From positions 1 to 6,639 of the forward strand of contig JAGAUM010000135.1 in assembly GCA_017620795.1 (NCBI GenBank): a DNA stretch of 6,639 bases. Direction: 5' to 3'. Source of the stretch: Clostridia bacterium. GTDB lineage: Bacteria > Bacillota > Clostridia > RGIG8785. The notes below the pieces were generated by a model, which worked only from the letters and a program-made list of their open reading frames with translations, did no database searches and was not told the DNA's origin. Positions 5,093-6,639 of the stretch are shown here, one piece after another. The translations under genes and the position numbers were made by a program. The number at the start of each line of letters is the position of its first letter. The stretch's first letter is position 1.

Positions 5093-6639
5093 ATGAAGAG
5101 GTTATTGTGTGTGGCTCTGTGTCTGACTCTTTTGCTCTCTTGCCTGCCCATGGTCGGCATGGCTGAGACCAAGGCACTGGTCAATTTCATTGACCTAAAC
5201 GGCCACTGGGCAAAGAGCTACGTCGTCCCTCTGGCAGAGGAAGGGATTATCAAAGGGAAAACCGCCAACAGATTTGATCCTGACGGACAGATTACCCGAG
5301 CGGAGTTTTTGACCTTGGCACTAAAGGTCGCCAACCTGCCTGTTGAAATCTATAAAGAATCCTATGCAGATGTGGATGAAAGCCAATGGTTTGCCAAAGT
5401 GGCGCACACCGCCCAAAAGGCAGATATTTTGGCGCCCGAAATGGTGGTTGACAACCGGTTACTGCCTGACGCGCCCATCCTGCGTGAAGAAATGACCGCA
5501 GTCATCATGCGTTTGATTGGCGTGATGCGTGGCACCACCGTGGACTCTGCCCATTCCTTTACCGACACTGCAACCTTTGCTCCTTGGGCAAACGAATACA
5601 TCGGCAAAGCCGCAAAGCTGGGTATCGTTACGGGCAATCCCGACGGAAGCTTTAATGCCAAAGGTTCTGCTACCCGTGGAGAAGCGGCAGTTATGTTCTC
5701 CCGTTTGAAGAAGTTTTTGGAGGAGACTCCCCTCTTTACTCCTGCAGGCGAGTATTCTCCTGTTTATGATGCCATCGTTTATGAAGGTGTCGATATCAAC
5801 AAAATGATTAATGATGCTTATGCCGCAGGAGAAAAAGAAGTCACCATTGCCCCTGGCGCGTACCGCATCAAGTCCACCCCAAAAGGCGGTCACATCCGAC
5901 TGGAAAACATGAAGGATTTCACCATTAACGGAGAGGGAGTCATTTTGCTCTTGCAAACCCAAAGTGCTAATGGATTTTACATGAGCGATTGTGAGAACGT
6001 GACCCTCGATGGGTTTACCTTGGATTGGGAAAAAGGCGCTATCATGCAAGGACAAATTTATAATGTAGACCCCGACGGATACTATTTTGATATTACGGTG
6101 GAGCCAGGTTATCCTCACGATTTTGAAAGCGGGAAAATGGATGTCTCCATGCAAACCGCTTATTTTGACGGGGAAACCGGTCTGTTAAAAGAAATGGATT
6201 CGCACCTTGTCGCACCTTCTTCTTATGAGAAATTAGGCCCCAACACCTATCGCCTGAACAGCGCCCGCTCGGTATCCGCAAGTGGAAACGCAACGGTAGG
6301 GGATTATATTGCAGCGCCTGCTTATCTCACCTCCTGTGCCATTTACATGAGCGGCTGTAAGAACAACACTGTTAAAAACTTTACTTCCTGGAGCTCCTAC
6401 TCCTCGTTTAACGACTTATATGGTGAAGGTGGCACCCACTATGATAATGTCCGCATCACCCGTGGACCTAAACCGTTAGGCGCCATTTCGCCCCGAATGG
6501 TCGGCTCCCACGGAGACGGCATCCATGCTCTGGTGTTGAGAAAAGGTCCCCTTGTCACCAACTGCACCTTCGAGCATATGTTAGACGACGGCATCGCCAT
6601 CGGGAACTACCGCGCCTATGTGGTCGGTCAGGAAGGAAA
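5093..6639 (+). CDS. Copy 3: secreted 3xSLH + GH110-like right-handed beta-helix protein, 3' partial
   Basis: Open from ATG 5093 to the right edge (515 codons) with no stop, so the C-terminal coils are outside the window. Residues 1-24 are a signal peptide close to that of copy 2 (MKRLLC, GMA|E). Three SLH domains follow to about residue 208 with ITRAE, LREE and ATRGE. The beta-helix starts near 225. The three proposed catalytic aspartates are kept at D475 (GDGIH), D498 and D499, the same residue numbers as copy 2. The DWEKP motif reads DWEKG, and the NIH motif after the Asp pair reads AIG (502-504), so substrate contacts probably differ. The first insert (about 320-405) has compensating single-residue length changes relative to copy 2. 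SLH2 resembles copy 1, but SLH1 and SLH3 resemble copy 2. Activity and substrate are inferred; catalysis may be altered. Confidence 0.92.
   Translation, partial: MKRLLCVALCLTLLLSCLPMVGMAETKALVNFIDLNGHWAKSYVVPLAEEGIIKGKTANRFDPDGQITRAEFLTLALKVANLPVEIYKESYADVDESQWFAKVAHTAQKADILAPEMVVDNRLLPDAPILREEMTAVIMRLIGVMRGTTVDSAHSFTDTATFAPWANEYIGKAAKLGIVTGNPDGSFNAKGSATRGEAAVMFSRLKKFLEETPLFTPAGEYSPVYDAIVYEGVDINKMINDAYAAGEKEVTIAPGAYRIKSTPKGGHIRLENMKDFTINGEGVILLLQTQSANGFYMSDCENVTLDGFTLDWEKGAIMQGQIYNVDPDGYYFDITVEPGYPHDFESGKMDVSMQTAYFDGETGLLKEMDSHLVAPSSYEKLGPNTYRLNSARSVSASGNATVGDYIAAPAYLTSCAIYMSGCKNNTVKNFTSWSSYSSFNDLYGEGGTHYDNVRITRGPKPLGAISPRMVGSHGDGIHALVLRKGPLVTNCTFEHMLDDGIAIGNYRAYVVGQEG

Larger units (their letters stand above)
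312..6639 (+). repeat. Tandem array of three diverged gene-plus-regulatory units
   Basis: The repeated unit is signal peptide, SLH region, beta-helix, terminator and promoter, with a period of 2405 bases from ATG 2688 to ATG 5093. Unit 1 begins at the fusion joint near 312, unit 2 at 2688 and unit 3 at 5093 (cut by the edge). The SLH region is gap-free between copies and strongly similar. The beta-helix is more diverged, with indels. Similarity rises again at the 3' end: the last roughly 30 coding bases plus the terminator are almost the same after copies 1 and 2 (from about 2530 and 4939). Confidence 0.93.

Noticed and set aside
5459..6154. Minus-strand open frame of 231 codons opposite copy 3
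   Set aside because: Fully antisense to conserved SLH and beta-helix coding sequence, with a matching shadow at 3054-3473 opposite copy 2. The constraint is explained by the + strand protein.

Overview
The window looks like a piece of a Gram-positive, probably clostridial (Firmicutes) chromosome. This rests on three points: triple SLH-domain wall anchors, consensus sigma-A promoters with AGGAG ribosome binding sites, and short UUCG-loop terminators. A metagenome-derived anaerobe from a gut or rumen-type habitat is plausible, but the sequence does not prove it. No mobile element, RNA gene or CRISPR array is visible.

Almost the whole window is one tandem paralog family on the + strand. Copy 1 (3-2306, with a stranded 3' tail to 2558) enters from the left edge. 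Copy 2 (2688-4967) is complete. Copy 3 (5093-6639) runs off the right edge. Each copy has three SLH domains followed by a right-handed beta-helix that resembles glycoside hydrolase family 110 (alpha-1,3-galactosidase type). The expected three aspartates are present in all copies: an Asp in a GDG[VI]H motif, then an Asp-Asp pair 23 and 24 residues later. Two non-helical inserts interrupt the helix in each copy, and all length differences between copies fall in these inserts.

The two gaps (129 and 125 nt) are near-duplicates. Each holds a terminator for the preceding gene, then a strong extended -10 promoter and a ribosome binding site for the next gene. The paralogs therefore look like separate transcription units, each with its own promoter (and, for copies 1 and 2, a terminator seen here), rather than one operon. 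Copies 2 and 3 begin with signal peptides. Copy 1 instead continues from an upstream beta-sandwich module, and a remnant of the signal-peptide end is kept at the joint.

The likely joint role is a set of cell-surface enzymes that share almost the same wall anchor and carry diverging catalytic heads, acting on alpha-galactosyl or related glycans outside the cell. The main oddities are an in-frame TAG in copy 1 just before 83 codons that still align to copy 2, a mosaic pattern of similarity among the SLH domains, and an altered Asn-x-His active-site motif in copy 3.
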